Notes under the pieces: generated by a model
What the model was told of the DNA's origin: nothing
The model's input: only the letters and a program-made list of their open reading frames with translations
Databases searched by the model: none
Origin: Cereibacter changlensis JA139
GTDB taxonomy: Bacteria; Pseudomonadota; Alphaproteobacteria; Rhodobacterales; Rhodobacteraceae
Length of the DNA stretch: 47,157 nt
NCBI RefSeq assembly: GCF_003034985.1
Contig: NZ_PZKG01000026.1
Location: 1-47,157, forward strand
Direction: 5' to 3'
Translations under genes and position numbers: made by a program
Part shown: positions 46,490 through 47,157 of the stretch, in pieces
How the letters are laid out: every line of letters starts with the position of its first letter
How positions within the stretch are numbered: the first letter of the stretch is position 1

Positions 46490-47157
46490 GCGACCGGATC
46501 GAGATCAAGGCCGCTCTGACTGTCGATGACGCGGGCGCGATCACCGGCATAGCGTGGCCGTTCGGGACCCCGGATCGCGTCGGCGACGTGATCGAGAAGG
46601 GCGCGATCACCAGCCCGGCCACGCTGCCGATGCTGTTCGGCCACGATCAGGCGCAGGTTATCGGCGTCTGGGATCAGATCTCCGAGACCGAGGCGGGCCT
46701 GACCGTAAAGGGCCGCTTGCTGGTGGACGACGTGGCCCGCGCTCGCGAGGTCCGGGCGATGATCCACGCGGGCGCAGTCTCCGGCCTGTCCATCGGCTTC
46801 GTGACCAAGACCGCCAGCCCCCGCGCGCGTGGCCGCACGATTACCGCGCTCGACCTGCACGAAATCTCCGTTGTTGCCGTCCCGTGTCATCCGGGCGCGC
46901 AGATCACCTCCGTCAAAACCGCCGATCAGGCACCCTACCCCGCAAAGGATATCGCACCATTGGAAAACGACGACCCCAACACCCCGGCCAACGCGCCCCA
47001 GATCGACACGAAGGCCTTCGACGAGATCAAGGCTCGGCTCGACCGGATCGAAGCCAAAGCCGCCCGCCCGCAGGGCGTGACCATCACCGGCCCGGACCAG
47101 CCCGAGCGGAAGGCCTTCACCTCGTTCCTGCAAGGCGGCGATTTCGACCGCAAGGCG
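46486..47157 (+). CDS. Prohead protease fused in frame to major capsid protein (3' end outside window)
   Basis: The frame opens at ATG 46486 and has no stop up to the window edge (224 codons). Residues 1-140 are an HK97-type prohead protease: IAWPFGTPDRVGDVIEKGA, PMLFGHD (catalytic His), GAVSGLSIGFVT (catalytic Ser) and LHEISVVAVPCHPGA. It then continues through a linker to a coiled-coil delta-like region (FDEIKARLDRIEAKAARP) and AFTSFLQGGDFDRKA, typical of the start of a major capsid protein. An AAAGGA at 46945-46950 precedes an in-frame TTG at 46960 that could start a separate capsid chain. Confidence 0.85.
   Translation, partial: MSDRIEIKAALTVDDAGAITGIAWPFGTPDRVGDVIEKGAITSPATLPMLFGHDQAQVIGVWDQISETEAGLTVKGRLLVDDVARAREVRAMIHAGAVSGLSIGFVTKTASPRARGRTITALDLHEISVVAVPCHPGAQITSVKTADQAPYPAKDIAPLENDDPNTPANAPQIDTKAFDEIKARLDRIEAKAARPQGVTITGPDQPERKAFTSFLQGGDFDRKA

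Larger units (their letters stand above)
42379..47157 (+). mobile_element. Left end of an integrated phage-type element (continues past the window)
   Basis: A run of same-strand phage genes from the tRNA to the right edge: integrase, portal, gpI-like tail-tip protein, tail assembly chaperone, and protease-capsid. After the integrase, genes overlap or nearly touch. Terminase, repressor, excisionase and replication genes are absent from this part. This could be a prophage whose attachment site splits the head module, a capsid-encoding satellite, or a deletion derivative. Confidence 0.85.

Noticed and set aside
42379-47157. Identification of the element as the resident gene transfer agent cluster
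   Set aside because: Only the small chaperone resembles a GTA gene; an integrase at a tRNA and a lambda-like TipI argue for a separate phage-type element.

Overview
The window looks like chromosome from a high-GC alphaproteobacterium, most likely order Rhodobacterales (Paracoccaceae). Grounds: GC-rich coding sequence throughout, the order trpG-trpD-trpC-moaC-moeA-lexA-comEC-gltX-gltA, aerobic cobS/cobT cobaltochelatase genes, a LexA operator of the GTTC-N7-GTTC type, and repeated promoters of the form TTGNCN-N17-TAGANN. No genome search was possible, so the genus is not called.

Layout. 1-770 (minus): N-terminal part of an Ala/Pro-rich membrane-anchored protein, probably a divergent polysaccharide deacetylase, with an apparent frameshift, cut by the window edge. 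928-5048: tryptophan genes trpG, trpD, trpC coupled to the molybdenum-cofactor genes moaC and moeA. 5052-5799: lexA with a triple half-site operator. 5793-9332: comEC (minus) and divergent gltX. 9423-15257: citrate synthase, N-carbamoylputrescine amidase, a thioesterase, a DUF2235 protein, and an ornithine/lysine decarboxylase divergent from an AsnC/Lrp regulator. 15433-26619: valS, DUF1992, a lytic transglycosylase, gatB, DUF4177, a HisC-like aminotransferase, a PlsC-family acyltransferase and pepN. 26710-31227: a divergent photolyase-like protein, malate synthase G with glcG, and bolA. 31302-42143: J-domain protein, msrB, cobS-orf-cobT, an aminopeptidase P, DUF427, sufE, a lipoprotein, rnd and purM-purN. 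42303-42378: a tRNA with anticodon CAT.

From 42379 to the right edge lies the left end of an integrated phage-type element inserted at that tRNA. Its order is integrase, HK97-type portal, a lambda gpI-like tail-tip assembly protein, a GTA-type tail assembly chaperone, then one open frame joining an HK97-type prohead protease to the start of a major capsid protein. No terminase, repressor or replication gene lies between integrase and portal, and two tail genes sit inside what is normally the head module. The far end of the element is outside the window.

Functional links: gltX and gatB fit the two-step route to Gln-tRNA (misacylation, then transamidation). aguB and the decarboxylase both lead to polyamines. 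glcB/glcG and gltA belong to glyoxylate/TCA carbon flow. cobS/cobT insert cobalt for B12. The most unusual non-coding structure is a tandem array of four hairpins with shared loops at 30804-30907, between glcG and bolA.
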